This document shows positions 1 to 8,755 of a stretch of 64,000 nt of DNA, piece after piece; the first letter of the stretch is position 1, and every line of letters starts with the position of its first letter. The notes under the pieces are model-generated. The model worked only from the letters and a program-made list of their open reading frames with translations. It searched no databases and was not told the origin of the DNA. Source of the DNA: Halorubrum sp. PV6 (GTDB lineage: Archaea > Halobacteriota > Halobacteria > Halobacteriales > Haloferacaceae); NCBI RefSeq assembly GCF_003990725.2, contig NZ_CP030064.1:124001-188000 (forward strand), written 5' to 3'. A program made the position numbers and the translations under genes.

Positions 1-1
1 G

Positions 2-466
2 GCGACCCACCACGCCGCCGACCACAACTGGTCCGGCGCGGTCGGCTGTGCGGGCAACGCGGTGACGTACCTCGGCGACGCGGGACCGACGCCGCGAGGC
101 CTCGATTCGGCACCCGTCCGTGAGTGGTGCCGGCGACTGGCGGCCGACCCGGAGGCGATCGAGCGGTCGAGCCCCCCGACCATCCGCATCGACGGGACGG
201 CGCCGCGGTTCGACAATCTCGACCTGTCGGCGGCGCTGCTCGCGGCGCCCGTGCTGGCGGACGCGGTCGCGCCGGGCGACGCGGCCGCGTTCGAGACCGC
301 GGCCGAACTCGCCCGCGAGGAGGAAGGAACCGCCCGGACGACGGTCACCGAACTCCTCTTCGCGTTCCTCCGCACTCCCGACGCCCGCCCGCAGGTGGCC
401 GCGCGGCTCACCGATCACGTAGAACTGGCAACGCGGAAGCGACGCGACGTCGACGACCTCTTTTAG
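2..466 (+). CDS. 3' end of an unidentified protein gene
   Basis: The frame is open from the left edge and ends at a TAG, giving about 154 C-terminal residues; the true start lies outside the window. The visible part begins with a His/Asp/Cys-containing stretch (THHAADHNWSGAVGCAG), then a helical, Ala-rich and acidic tail ending KRRDVDDLF. GC-rich third positions and acidic composition are typical of a real haloarchaeal gene. I do not recognise the family. It converges on the azf-like gene, leaving only 11 bases between the two stop codons. Confidence 0.6.
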   Translation, partial: ATHHAADHNWSGAVGCAGNAVTYLGDAGPTPRGLDSAPVREWCRRLAADPEAIERSSPPTIRIDGTAPRFDNLDLSAALLAAPVLADAVAPGDAAAFETAAELAREEEGTARTTVTELLFAFLRTPDARPQVAARLTDHVELATRKRRDVDDLF

Positions 467-477
467 CTGCTACCGCG

Positions 478-1371
478 TCAGGCGTTGTCGGTCGGCGTGT
501 CGGGGTCCGCCGGGAAGTTCGGCTCGGCCGGGGGGTCGGCCGCGTCGTTTTTATCGGCCGCGTCGTCGGGGTCGTCGTCGACGCCCGCGTCGGCCTTGGG
601 TTTCCCGTCGAAGGTGTAGTCGGCGGAGTTGTCGGCCGGGTCGTAGCCGAGGGCCTCGCGGGCGCGCTCGATGGAGTAGTACCGCCGGTCGTTGTTCGAG
701 ATCCCGTAGACGACCTCGTAGCCGTACTCCGCCTGCAGACACCGGTCGAACAGGTGCGCGCAGTCGCGGTGTGAGAGCCACATCGCCTGTCCCCGCTCGT
801 ACTCCCGCGGCGGGTGGTCCTTGGTGAGGTTCCCGATCCGGACGCAGACGACGCTCATGTCGAACTCGTCGTGGTAGAATCGCCCGAGCGACTCCCCGGC
901 CGCCTTCGAGACGCCGTAGAGGTTTCCGGGCCGGGGGAGTTCGGTCCCGTCCAGCCGGTAGCTGTCGTCCGACCGATAGAGGTCCGGGGTGCGCTCTTCG
1001 GTCTCGTAACCGCCGACCGCGTGGTTCGAGGAGGCGAACGCGAACTTCTCGACGCCCGCGTCGACCGCGGCGCGCATCACGACCTGCGTCCCGTCGATGT
1101 TGTTCCGAAGCACCGAGTCCCACGGGGCCGTCTTCCGGGGGTCGCCGGCGAGGTGGATCACCGCGCCGACGCCGTCTATCGCCGCTCGGACCGCGTCGGC
1201 GTCGGTGATGTCTGCGACGTACCGGTCGGCGTCGGGGACCCTGTTCGGCACCTTCGCCGCGGGCAGCGGCTCCCTGTCGAGGAGTCGCCACTCGTAGTCG
1301 TCGCCGATGCCGCGGAGGATGGCTTGCCCCACCCGTCCCCCGGCGCCCGTCAGCAGGACCGGCTCGTCCAT
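478..1371 (-). CDS. azf: NAD-dependent glucose-6-phosphate dehydrogenase (Azf-like, extended SDR fold)
   Basis: The 297-residue protein has an N-terminal Rossmann dinucleotide motif (TGAGGRVG, residues 8-15) and the SDR catalytic pair Tyr152-x3-Lys156 in NLYGVSKAAGES. It resembles, as I recall it, the haloarchaeal Azf family, which oxidises glucose-6-phosphate with NAD to open the oxidative pentose phosphate pathway in the cytoplasm. A related NAD-dependent sugar epimerase is the main alternative. The start is the ATG of MDEPVLLTGAGG, which puts the glycine motif at the usual distance from the N-terminus. A roughly 35-residue acidic Asp/Pro/Ala tail extends past the core and looks longer than in the characterised Haloferax enzyme. 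sepF lies 74 bases upstream on the same strand. Confidence 0.78.
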   Translation of the reverse strand: MDEPVLLTGAGGRVGQAILRGIGDDYEWRLLDREPLPAAKVPNRVPDADRYVADITDADAVRAAIDGVGAVIHLAGDPRKTAPWDSVLRNNIDGTQVVMRAAVDAGVEKFAFASSNHAVGGYETEERTPDLYRSDDSYRLDGTELPRPGNLYGVSKAAGESLGRFYHDEFDMSVVCVRIGNLTKDHPPREYERGQAMWLSHRDCAHLFDRCLQAEYGYEVVYGISNNDRRYYSIERAREALGYDPADNSADYTFDGKPKADAGVDDDPDDAADKNDAADPPAEPNFPADPDTPTDNA

Positions 1372-1445
1372 TCGGTCGTACGTGGGCGCGAGACGGGCAT
1401 ATATGCCACGGTTCGGCCGCGATCGGGGCCGTCGTTGAAGCAGTC

Positions 1446-1796
1446 CTACAGTTTCTGCCGCGAAATGCTCACACCGGTCGGGGCGACGACGATCTGGTCG
1501 TCGCCCTTCTGGACGATGTCGCCGTCGACCTCCCGCGCGACCTGCCGCAGTTCGTCGATGATGTGTTCGATCGTCCGGTCCGAGGTGGAGTGCCGCGTGA
1601 TGTCCGCGATGACGAAGTCGCCGTCGTACACCGCGTCTTTGATCGGAATCACGTCGCTCTGGCTGCCGATCTCCGCGATGTGTACCTGCATTCCGCCGTC
1701 CGTGTGCGCCTCCGCGAAGTCGCCGAGGTCGAGTTCGACGTAATCGTCGACGGAGCGGTTCCCGCCGCCGCCGAGGATCTTGCTCATAATACCCAT
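1446..1796 (-). CDS. sepF: Archaeal cell division protein SepF
   Basis: This 116-residue protein begins MGIMSKILGGGG, an N-terminal membrane-targeting segment, and continues into the compact SepF core (residues 18-116) with the conserved blocks GDFVIADITR, HIIDELRQVAREVDGDIV and DDQIVVAPTGV. SepF tethers FtsZ rings to the membrane at midcell and is essential for division in haloarchaea. I chose the ATG giving MGIMSKIL; a start three codons downstream (MSKIL) is also possible. It is transcribed in the same direction as mutS upstream and azf downstream, so co-transcription is possible. Length and domain content are normal for the archaeal family. Confidence 0.92.
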   Translation of the reverse strand: MGIMSKILGGGGNRSVDDYVELDLGDFAEAHTDGGMQVHIAEIGSQSDVIPIKDAVYDGDFVIADITRHSTSDRTIEHIIDELRQVAREVDGDIVQKGDDQIVVAPTGVSISRQKL

Positions 1797-1848
1797 ACAC
1801 ACCACACGAGGAGGTCAGACATTAGTTCTTACGTCAGACGCGCCCTCG

Positions 1849-4608
1849 TCAGCCGCTCTCGTCGAGCCGGTCCTGCCACTCCTGGACGCGCGCGAGCAGG
1901 TCCACCGGCGCGGTCGACGCCACGTCGACCTCGCGGAGCTCCTCGACCACGGCGCGGGTCTCGGGGGCCGTCTCGTCGGTCGCTTCGGCCTCGACGGCGG
2001 CCCCGTCGTCCGGCCGAGTCGACGCCGGCGGCGTCCCGTTCCGGTCGGTCTCGGGTTCGAACGCCGCTCCGTCGCTCGCCGCCGAGTCGGTGCCCTCGCC
2101 GTCGGAGAACGACCCCGACGAGAGATCGAAGACGACCTGTTTGGTGTCGCCGGTGGCGCGGCCGGGCCCGTCGCTCCCGTCCCGGTCTCCTTCGGTGCCG
2201 CCCTTCGCCTCGATGGCCTTCTCCTCGCGGAGCCGGTCGAGCACGTCGCCCGCGCGGGAAACGACCGGCGCTGGGACGCCGGCCAGATCGGCGACGTGGA
2301 CGCCGTACGACCGGTTCGTCGGCCCGTCGCGGACGGTCCGGAGGAACGTCACCTCCCCGTCTCGCTCGTCGACGGCGACGTGGACGTTCTCCACGCGCGG
2401 GAGGTGGTCGGCGAGCGTCGTCAGTTCGTGGTAGTGCGTGGCAAACAGGGTTCGCGCGCGCACCTCGTTGTGGAGGTACTCGGTCGTCGCCCACGCGATG
2501 GAGATGCCGTCGTAGGTGGCGGTGCCGCGGCCGACCTCGTCGAGGATGACGAGCGAGTCGGCGGTCGCCAAGTGGAGGATGTTCGACAGCTCCTGCATCT
2601 CGACCATGAACGTCGAGCGCCCCTGCGCCAGCTCGTCGAGCGCGCCGACTCGCGTGTAGATGCCGTCGACGAGCCCGACCGTGGCCTCCCGCGCGGGGAC
2701 GAACGAGCCGGCCTGCGCGAGCAGTTGGATCAGCGCCGCCTGCCGCATGTACGTCGACTTCCCGCTCATGTTCGGCCCGGTGACGATGAGGAACCCGCGC
2801 TCCGCGTCGAGCCGGAGGTCGTTCGGCACGAAGTCCGTCGTCCGCTCGACGACCGGGTGCCGCCCGGCGTCCACGTCGAGCCGGCGGTCGTCGGTCAGTT
2901 CGGGGCGCGTCCAGTCGTTGCCGGCGGCGTGGGTCGCCAGCGACGCGAGCGCGTCGAGCTCGGCCACCGCCCGCCCCACGTCTTGGAGGAGTTCGGCGTC
3001 GTCGGCGACGCGCTCTCGGAGCTCCTCGAACAGGTCGTACTCCAGCTCGCCGCGGGCCTCCTCTAAGCGGAGGACCTCGCGTTCCCGCTCTTCGAGCTCG
3101 TCGGTGACGAACCGCTTCGAGTTCTTCAGCGTCTTGATCTCGCGGTAGTGGTCGGGCACCTGATCGGCGACCGACTTCCCGACTTGGATGTAGTAGCCGT
3201 CCGTCTTGTTGCGGTCGACGGTGACGTGGCTCAGCCCGTGTTGCCGCTTCTCGCGCTCGGCGAGGCCGTCGAGCCAGTCGTTCGCCTTCTCGTGGCGTTG
3301 GATCAGCTCGTCGAGCTCCTCGTCGTACCCCTCTCGGAGGAGCCCCCCCTGGGTCTTCGTCTTCGGCGGGTCGTCGGCGAGCGCGTTCGCGAGCTCGTCG
3401 TGGAGGGCCGCGGCGCGCTCGCGGTCGATCCGCTCCAGCACCGCGGCGACCGGGGAGTCGGCGAGTTCGGTCCCGGACACCGCGTCGGCGAGCGCGGGGA
3501 CGGCGGCCAGCGAATCCCGCACCGAGAGGAGCTGTCTCGCGCCCGCGCTCCCGCTCGTGGCGCGCGCCGCGAGTCGTTCGAGGTCGTACGCGTGATCAAG
3601 CGTTTCGCGCAGTCGGTCGCGAGCGAGCGCCGCCGCGGCGAGCGCGTCGACCGCGTCGAGCCGGCGGTCGAGCTCTGGTTGGTCCTGGCGTGGTCGCGTG
3701 AGCCACTCCCGGAGCAGCCGCCCGCCGGCGGCGGTGACGGTGTGATCGACCGTCTCGAACAGCGAGCCGTCGCCCTCGCCGCGCATGGTCTCCGTCAGTT
3801 CGAGGTTGCGCTGCGTCGTGGCGTCGACGGCGACGTGGTCGTCGTCGCCGTAGGCGGTGAGCCGCGTGATCGATGCTAACACGCCCGCGCCGGTCTCCTC
3901 GACGTACCCGAGGACCGCGCCGGCCGCCCGGATCGCCAACTCGGAGTCGATCCCGACGCTGTCGACGGTCTCCCGGCCGAACTGCTCGCGGACCGCGTGG
4001 GTCGCTCGGCCCAGCGCGAACGACTCCGGGTCGAAGAGGGAGACCGACCCCGACAGGTCATCGCGGACCGCCCCGAGCACCGCGTCGTCGTTGCGGACGC
4101 GCGGCCCCGGCAACACCTCTGCGGGGTCGAACCGATACAGCTCCGCGCGGAGGTCGCCGGGGGTCTCGACCTCGGTGACGAGGAACCGGCCCGTGGTCAC
4201 GTCGGCGAGCGCGAGCCCGTAGGGGCCGCCGTCGTCGCTCTCGCTCACGACCGCCGCGAGGTACCGCGCGTCGTCGTCGGCGGTCTCCAAGAGCGTGCCC
4301 GGCGTGACGACCCGCGTGATCTCGCGGGCGTGGCCGTCTGCCGTCTCGTACTGGTCGGCGACGGCGACCCGGTAGCCGCGCTCGACGAGCGCTTTCACGT
4401 ACGGCGTCAGCTCCGAGAGTGGGACGCCCGCCATCGGGTACGACGAGCCGTGCGACGACTTCTGTGAGACCGTCAAGTCGAGCTCGTCGGCGACCAGCTC
4501 GGCGTCGTCGGCGAAGAACTCGTAGAAGTCGCCACACTGCATCGCGAGGACGTCCGCGTCCGTCTCCGCTTTGAGATCGAGGAACTCCCCGACGATCCCC
4601 GTTGCCAT
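1849..4608 (-). CDS. mutS: DNA mismatch repair protein MutS
   Basis: A full-length 919-residue MutS1-type protein. The mismatch-recognition Phe-x-Glu motif is present as F28-Y-E30 in CGDFYEFF, followed by connector, lever and clamp domains. The ABC-type ATPase domain carries the Walker A motif GPNMSGKST (about residues 611-619), Walker B LVILDEVGRGT and the ATFLATHYHEL-type signature as TLFATHYHEL. Between the ATPase and the C-terminal helix-turn-helix there is a long acidic low-complexity linker (about residues 800-890), common in haloarchaeal MutS. It binds mismatched DNA and normally works with MutL; no mutL is visible in this window. The ATG start lies 60 bases from the stop codon of the upstream regulator gene on the same strand. 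Confidence 0.97.
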   Translation of the reverse strand: MATGIVGEFLDLKAETDADVLAMQCGDFYEFFADDAELVADELDLTVSQKSSHGSSYPMAGVPLSELTPYVKALVERGYRVAVADQYETADGHAREITRVVTPGTLLETADDDARYLAAVVSESDDGGPYGLALADVTTGRFLVTEVETPGDLRAELYRFDPAEVLPGPRVRNDDAVLGAVRDDLSGSVSLFDPESFALGRATHAVREQFGRETVDSVGIDSELAIRAAGAVLGYVEETGAGVLASITRLTAYGDDDHVAVDATTQRNLELTETMRGEGDGSLFETVDHTVTAAGGRLLREWLTRPRQDQPELDRRLDAVDALAAAALARDRLRETLDHAYDLERLAARATSGSAGARQLLSVRDSLAAVPALADAVSGTELADSPVAAVLERIDRERAAALHDELANALADDPPKTKTQGGLLREGYDEELDELIQRHEKANDWLDGLAEREKRQHGLSHVTVDRNKTDGYYIQVGKSVADQVPDHYREIKTLKNSKRFVTDELEEREREVLRLEEARGELEYDLFEELRERVADDAELLQDVGRAVAELDALASLATHAAGNDWTRPELTDDRRLDVDAGRHPVVERTTDFVPNDLRLDAERGFLIVTGPNMSGKSTYMRQAALIQLLAQAGSFVPAREATVGLVDGIYTRVGALDELAQGRSTFMVEMQELSNILHLATADSLVILDEVGRGTATYDGISIAWATTEYLHNEVRARTLFATHYHELTTLADHLPRVENVHVAVDERDGEVTFLRTVRDGPTNRSYGVHVADLAGVPAPVVSRAGDVLDRLREEKAIEAKGGTEGDRDGSDGPGRATGDTKQVVFDLSSGSFSDGEGTDSAASDGAAFEPETDRNGTPPASTRPDDGAAVEAEATDETAPETRAVVEELREVDVASTAPVDLLARVQEWQDRLDESG

Positions 4609-4668
4609 ATGTCCGTACTCCCGCCGTGCGCGGCTAAAACCCTGCGGGTGTCGGTCGCGGCGCGGCCG

Positions 4669-5220
4669 CTATCCGAGCCGGTTGCGGCGCGTCATCCGCC
4701 GGTGTACCAGACTGGAGACGCCGAACGCGACCGAGGTGAGAATCGCGTAGGTGTATCCCGAGACGCTCGCGAACGGAACCGTCCCAACCGCCGCGGCCGC
4801 GCCCGCGAGCGCCGCGACGACCGCGAGCCCGAAGTAGAACTCGCTCCAGAGAATCTCGTTTTCGGAGACGATCTCTAAGTACACCTCCAGCTTCCGGCTC
4901 TCGTCGGTGAGCGACACCAACCCCCGGTCGGACTCGTACTCGATGAACCCGCTCGCCGCCAGTTTCGGCAGGTGCGACTGGTGAAGCGCGGTGTACACGC
5001 GCTTGCGCTGTTTATACGACACCTCCGACACGTCGAGGTCGTTTTCCCACGCCGCCAACTGTTCCGCGATGTCGCGCACGCGCGCCTCCGGTTCGTTTTG
5101 TTTTAAATATTTGATCACCCGCCGTCGCCGTGCGTTGCTCAACGCGGTGAATATCTCGTCGCGCGAGGGCTCGGCCTCGCCGCTCTGCTGGTCCTGTTCG
5201 ACGGCGATTTGGGGTGTCAT
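4669..5220 (-). CDS. Membrane-anchored winged-helix regulator (DUF7344 type)
   Basis: The 183-residue protein has an N-terminal winged helix-turn-helix (about residues 18-110: LSNARRRRVIKYL, then RKRVYTALHQSHLPKLAASG and FIEYESDRGLVSL) and two predicted transmembrane helices near the C-terminus. This is the layout of the haloarchaeal DUF7344 family, usually annotated as transcriptional regulators tethered to the membrane. The ATG of MTPQIAVEQ was preferred to an upstream TTG. A second member of the same family lies at 6833-7369, and the two flank a membrane/zinc-ribbon gene next to the exported-protein cluster, so a role in controlling that cluster is plausible but unproven. A perfect palindrome lies in its probable promoter (5291-5302). 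Confidence 0.85.
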   Translation of the reverse strand: MTPQIAVEQDQQSGEAEPSRDEIFTALSNARRRRVIKYLKQNEPEARVRDIAEQLAAWENDLDVSEVSYKQRKRVYTALHQSHLPKLAASGFIEYESDRGLVSLTDESRKLEVYLEIVSENEILWSEFYFGLAVVAALAGAAAAVGTVPFASVSGYTYAILTSVAFGVSSLVHRRMTRRNRLG

Positions 5221-5290
5221 AATTGGGGTCAACGGGGATTGCTCTCTCGTTTGTTTGAACCTGTCTGCTCTCCCTAACTACTCCCCACCA

Positions 5291-5330
5291 TATCAATTGA
5301 TACCATCTCCCATTACGCTACGTTTATATA
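5291..5330 (-). promoter_or_regulatory. Probable promoter with palindromic operator for the first winged-helix gene
   Basis: On the minus strand a TATATAAA sequence (5322-5329) is followed about 20 bases later by the perfect 12-base palindrome TATCAATTGATA (5291-5302), close to where transcription would start, about 75 bases before the ATG at 5220. The palindrome is a candidate operator, possibly for autoregulation; this is inference from position only. The rest of the 305-base gap (5221-5525) holds no recognisable gene. Confidence 0.4.
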
Positions 5331-5525
5331 CTCCGTCGCGTCCGGACTGGAGTCGGCCGGAAACTCCCCCCGCTCGACCGGGCGACGCGTCGTCGCGGAT
5401 GTCGGCTCGGAGCGGGCCGCAGCGCCCTCGAAGTCACCAGCCCCGACCGCGGGAGCCGCGGACCCCGCCGATTTGCGACCGGTAGGCGACGCATACATAC
5501 GACCGTTTGACGCCAACGTCAGCGT

Positions 5526-6431
5526 ATGACTACGTCACACGACGCAGGGATCTCGGAGGCGCAGACAGCGGGGACCGATCGGCAACTGTTTGACCGATTC
5601 CGAAAGCCCGAGTACACCGGTGAGAACCGCTGTCTCCCGTGTACCGCGGTCAACGTCGGGATCGCGGCGGTCGGCGCGACGGCGGTGGGCGTGGTCGCCG
5701 GACCGCTCCTCGCCACGGCCGGGTTCGGCGCCGCGCTCGGGGCGATCTGGCTCCGCGGCTACCTCGTTCCGGGGACGCCCGAACTCACGAAACGCTACCT
5801 CCCGGAGCGCGTCCTCCGCCTGTTCGGGAAGGGGACTGAGCCCGCGCCCCTGACCGACATCGACGCGGAGTCGTACCTCCTGTCGTCCGGCGTCCTCGTC
5901 GAGACCCCCGACGGAGCCGACCTCTCCTTTGCTCCCTGGTTCGCGTCCGCGTGGGACGACGCCCTGGACGAGATGCGGTTCGACGCGGTCGCTCCGACCG
6001 ACGGCCCCGTGGTCTCGGACGACGACCCCAACGCCGACGTGGCGTCGCTCGCCTCGCTCACGGGCGTCCCCGAGGCGTCGCTCTCGCTCAGTTGGGGCGG
6101 CGGCGCCGCGTTCGCGTTCGCCGACGGCCAGCGTATCGGCCACTGGGAGTCTCGCTCCGCGTTCCTCTCGGACGTCGCCGCGAACCGCGCCCTCTCGGAG
6201 ACGCTGGACGACTGGTCCGCGCTCTCGCTCGCGGCGCGGAGCGACGTGCTCGGTGCGATCCGCCTGTTCGTCGAACAGTGTCCCGCCTGCGACGGTCCCG
6301 TGGCGCTCGAAGAGCGCGTCGTCGAGTCGTGTTGTAGCAGCTACGACGTGGTCGCCGGGCGCTGTACCGAGTGTGACGCGCGCCTGTTCGAGATGCAACT
6401 CCCGTCGCCGCCCGCCGCCGAGGCGGCCTGA
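5526..6431 (+). CDS. Conserved-looking membrane protein with C-terminal zinc-ribbon-like cysteines
   Basis: The 301-residue protein has a Cys-x2-Cys pair near residue 37 (NRCLPCTAVN), one or two hydrophobic segments at about residues 42-75, an acidic central region, and a C-terminal cluster (CPACDGP ... CCSSY ... CTECDARLF) that looks like a zinc ribbon. No enzyme motif is visible and I do not recognise a named family. It starts at an ATG and diverges from the winged-helix gene on its left. It lies between two membrane-anchored winged-helix regulators and just before the TasA-like locus, so it may be a membrane component or sensor of that locus; that is inferred from position alone. Confidence 0.75.
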   Translation: MTTSHDAGISEAQTAGTDRQLFDRFRKPEYTGENRCLPCTAVNVGIAAVGATAVGVVAGPLLATAGFGAALGAIWLRGYLVPGTPELTKRYLPERVLRLFGKGTEPAPLTDIDAESYLLSSGVLVETPDGADLSFAPWFASAWDDALDEMRFDAVAPTDGPVVSDDDPNADVASLASLTGVPEASLSLSWGGGAAFAFADGQRIGHWESRSAFLSDVAANRALSETLDDWSALSLAARSDVLGAIRLFVEQCPACDGPVALEERVVESCCSSYDVVAGRCTECDARLFEMQLPSPPAAEAA

Positions 6432-6832
6432 CGCCTGTTTCGCCTTCGCACCCTCACCACTCTTTGTCGTCGCCGGTCGCTCACTCATAAACCCCTCTCG
6501 CTGTCGGTCAGGCATTTTAAAAAACCGCCGTCGCCGTCGGAGTCGCGTGGCGTACGCCGGCCGCTCGCCGCGTGGTGGGTGCGGGGCCGGACGCCCGCGT
6601 CTCGTCGTACCCACCGCTCGAATCAGGTCTCGTCGTACCCGCCGCTCGGATCGGGTCTCGTCGCGCTCCAACTCGGATCGGGTCGGTGGCGCGCCGCCGA
6701 CTCGTGTTGAGCCCCTCTGTGCCGATCCGTGCGGAGCGCTGTGCTGGTCGTCTCTGCGTTCGAAAAATCCGACATCCCTCGGTTCCGACGCGTCAGTTCG
6801 CGCCGTCCGACGTGGCGCCGACGCGTCGTCGG
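6432..6832. other. Intergenic region without a supported gene
   Basis: About 400 bases between converging genes. It contains a T/A-rich run (6517-6525) that could end transcription of the gene on the left, and the 28-base tandem repeat described separately. The open frames crossing it are Arg/Ser/Pro-rich and I regard them as chance. Confidence 0.5.
6599..6682 (+). repeat. Three tandem copies of a 28-base unit
   Basis: Three consecutive copies begin GTCTCGTCG at 6599, 6627 and 6655. The first two differ at a few positions and the third is more diverged, ending in CTCGGATCGGG. The array is noncoding in every plausible frame. Function unknown. Confidence 0.75.
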
Positions 6833-7369
6833 CTATCGCCGCCGCCGGCCGAACTGCCGGATGACGGAGAAGCGGTTCACCCACAGCTGGTACGCGCCCA
6901 CGGCGGCGAACGCGCCGAGCGAGAGGCTCGTCCAGAGCACCGGGTTGATGAGCGCGAACGCCGAGAATTCGAGGAGGACCGCGAGGAGGACCGTCAGCGA
7001 CACGATGCCGAGCGCCCGGTACAGCTCCGACCACGTGATGCCGCCCTTGGCGACGATCTCGGTGTACAGCGACACGTCGCGCGCGTGGCGCGACAGCTCG
7101 ATGGTCTGGGTCGCTTTGTCATACTCTATCACGCCGACCTCCGCGAGCTTCGGGAGGTGCGTCTGGACGAGCGAGGTGTAGACGCTCTCTCGGCACCGAG
7201 CGGGCGGGGAGGCGTCGCCCGTCTCGTGGCTGGCGACCAGCGTCGACAGCTCGTGGACGGTCACCACGCCGCCGACGCTCTCGATGTGTTCGAGCGCGCG
7301 CCGGCGGCGCTCGTTCGCGAGAATTGCGTACACCTGTTCTGCCGGGAGGATGTCTGGTCGGTATTTCAT
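6833..7369 (-). CDS. Second membrane-anchored winged-helix regulator (DUF7344 type)
   Basis: The 178-residue protein has the same layout as the gene at 4669-5220: a winged helix-turn-helix in the first 110 residues (AILANERRRRALEHI, then ESVYTSLVQTHLPKLAEVG and VIEYDKATQTIEL), followed by two transmembrane helices (about residues 120-165) and a basic end (RQFGRRRR). It starts at the ATG of MKYRPDILP. It is divergent from the exported-protein cluster, with 423 bases between the two starts, so it is the best local candidate for a regulator of that cluster. The ligand or signal sensed is unknown. Confidence 0.85.
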   Translation of the reverse strand: MKYRPDILPAEQVYAILANERRRRALEHIESVGGVVTVHELSTLVASHETGDASPPARCRESVYTSLVQTHLPKLAEVGVIEYDKATQTIELSRHARDVSLYTEIVAKGGITWSELYRALGIVSLTVLLAVLLEFSAFALINPVLWTSLSLGAFAAVGAYQLWVNRFSVIRQFGRRRR

Positions 7370-7792
7370 CTGTCACTCCGACGCTCCGCTGTTCGCGAAG
7401 CCGTCAGTTGTTGGATGCTATAACGATTGTTGCTGGCATATGTATGCAGTAGATACCGCGCCCGCCGAGTCGTCGACGAGCCGGGGACCGCCCGAGCAAA
7501 CCGATAGCCCGCGGGCCGGTACGACCGCCCTACGGCCTCGGTTTCCCCGGCTCGGTGCCGCCTCGATGGTACGACACCCGTACCGCCGTTTTGGCCCGAG
7601 TAGGGCGCTCATGCGGTCGTTTTCGGCTTCGGTAGGCGCGTCGGACCGCCGGTCGAACGGCTCGTTCCAGTCGGTTCTAGCTCTCGTTCCATCGTGACAT
7701 GGCTGCTCGTAACTACGTGGGTATCCCCCCCATGGAGGAGTAACCGACTTAGCCACCAACCAAACCGGAGGCGTGTCGGACACCAATCAACC
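7370..7792. other. Divergent intergenic region upstream of the exported-protein cluster
   Basis: A 423-base gap between the divergent regulator and the first TasA-like gene. AT-rich patches at 7417-7446 (GCTATAACG, CATATGTATGC) are candidate promoter elements. A GGAGGAG at 7735-7741 lies too far from the ATG at 7793 to be its ribosome site. No gene is supported. Confidence 0.4.
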
Positions 7793-8659
7793 ATGAACCA
7801 AGACAACGACATCGGACTCTCGCGGCGCAAGATGCTTCTCGGACTCGGCGCAGTCGGCGTGGCCTCCGCGGGTGCCGGACTCGGCACCACGGCATACTTC
7901 AACGACACCGAAACCTTCGAGAACAATACCTTCACGGCCGGCACGCTCGACATGAGCGTCACGGCGAACCTCGTGGCGGCGGACGACTACTGGAGCGGCC
8001 AGACCGACATCCCCATGTCCGTGACCGCGGACGGCCAGGGTGTCACCGCGGGCCTCGTCGTCGACGACGTGAAGCCCGGCGACTGGGCGATCATCTGCTT
8101 CGACATCGAAGTCGGTGACAACCCCGGATACGTGCAGATCCGCACGGAGAACTTTATGGAGGCGGGCGGCGCGAACCCCGAGCCCGAACAGGAAGTTGAG
8201 GGCGACGCGAACAACAGCGCCGACCTCGGCGAGTTCATGCTCGCGTCCGTGTGGCAGAACTACGACGACACCAGCGGCGACAAGTCTGGACTCTCTGTCC
8301 TCGACCCCGTCTTCAACAACGCGCCCAACGCTACCGCAAACGCGTCCGGCATCACCTACGCGATGCCTGACGTTGGCGGTGTCGCCAGCGCAGACGCGCA
8401 CTACACGAACGCGCGCGAGGCCGACGACATCCTCAGCGGCGGATACATCGTCAAAGACGAGAACGGTGATTTCCTCGCAATCAACGACACGGAGAGCGAG
8501 GGTGTCTACTCGTTCTGTCTCCTGCTTGAGGTCCCGTTCGTCGTGGGCAACGTCATCCAGGGTGACAGCCTCTCGTTCGACCTGGTCTTCGAGACCGAAC
8601 AGGTCCGCCACAACGAGGACCCCTTCAACAACTCGGCACCGGTGAACTCCACCAACTGA
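7793..8659 (+). CDS. TasA/camelysin-like exported protein 1 with SipW-type signal
   Basis: The 288-residue protein starts with a twin-arginine sequence (LSRRKMLLGLG), a hydrophobic Ala/Gly stretch, and then the TasA-family processing signature TTAYFNDTETF ... NTFTAGTLDM. Cleavage is expected after the TTA, by a SipW-type signal peptidase such as the one encoded at 16285. The mature part (about 255 residues) has family landmarks shared with its neighbours: VDDVKPGDWA, DNPGYVQI and, near the C-terminus, VPFVVGNVIQGDSLSFDL and TEQVRHN. In bacteria, TasA/camelysin proteins form biofilm fibres; a similar role here is inferred. This is the simplest member of the tandem family, without an inserted domain. 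Confidence 0.88.
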   Translation: MNQDNDIGLSRRKMLLGLGAVGVASAGAGLGTTAYFNDTETFENNTFTAGTLDMSVTANLVAADDYWSGQTDIPMSVTADGQGVTAGLVVDDVKPGDWAIICFDIEVGDNPGYVQIRTENFMEAGGANPEPEQEVEGDANNSADLGEFMLASVWQNYDDTSGDKSGLSVLDPVFNNAPNATANASGITYAMPDVGGVASADAHYTNAREADDILSGGYIVKDENGDFLAINDTESEGVYSFCLLLEVPFVVGNVIQGDSLSFDLVFETEQVRHNEDPFNNSAPVNSTN

Positions 8660-8695
8660 TCTCGCGATCAGTATGAACAGCTCGAACCGCCCTAC

Positions 8696-8713
8696 GGCGA
8701 CGCGGTAGTCGCC
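8696..8713 (+). other. Perfect stem-loop between exported proteins 1 and 2
   Basis: GGCGAC (8696-8701), a six-base loop, and GTCGCC (8708-8713) form a perfect 6-base-pair hairpin in the 96-base gap, about 42 bases before the next ATG. It could be a terminator, a processing site or a translational control element. Confidence 0.4.
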
Positions 8714-8755
8714 GCGGGAGGTCGTGACTATCCACACAGTATACACACACATACA

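Noticed and set aside
6572-7423. 283-codon plus-strand frame between the two winged-helix genes
   Set aside because: Its second half is antisense to a good winged-helix gene and the first half crosses a tandem repeat; composition is Arg/Ser-rich.
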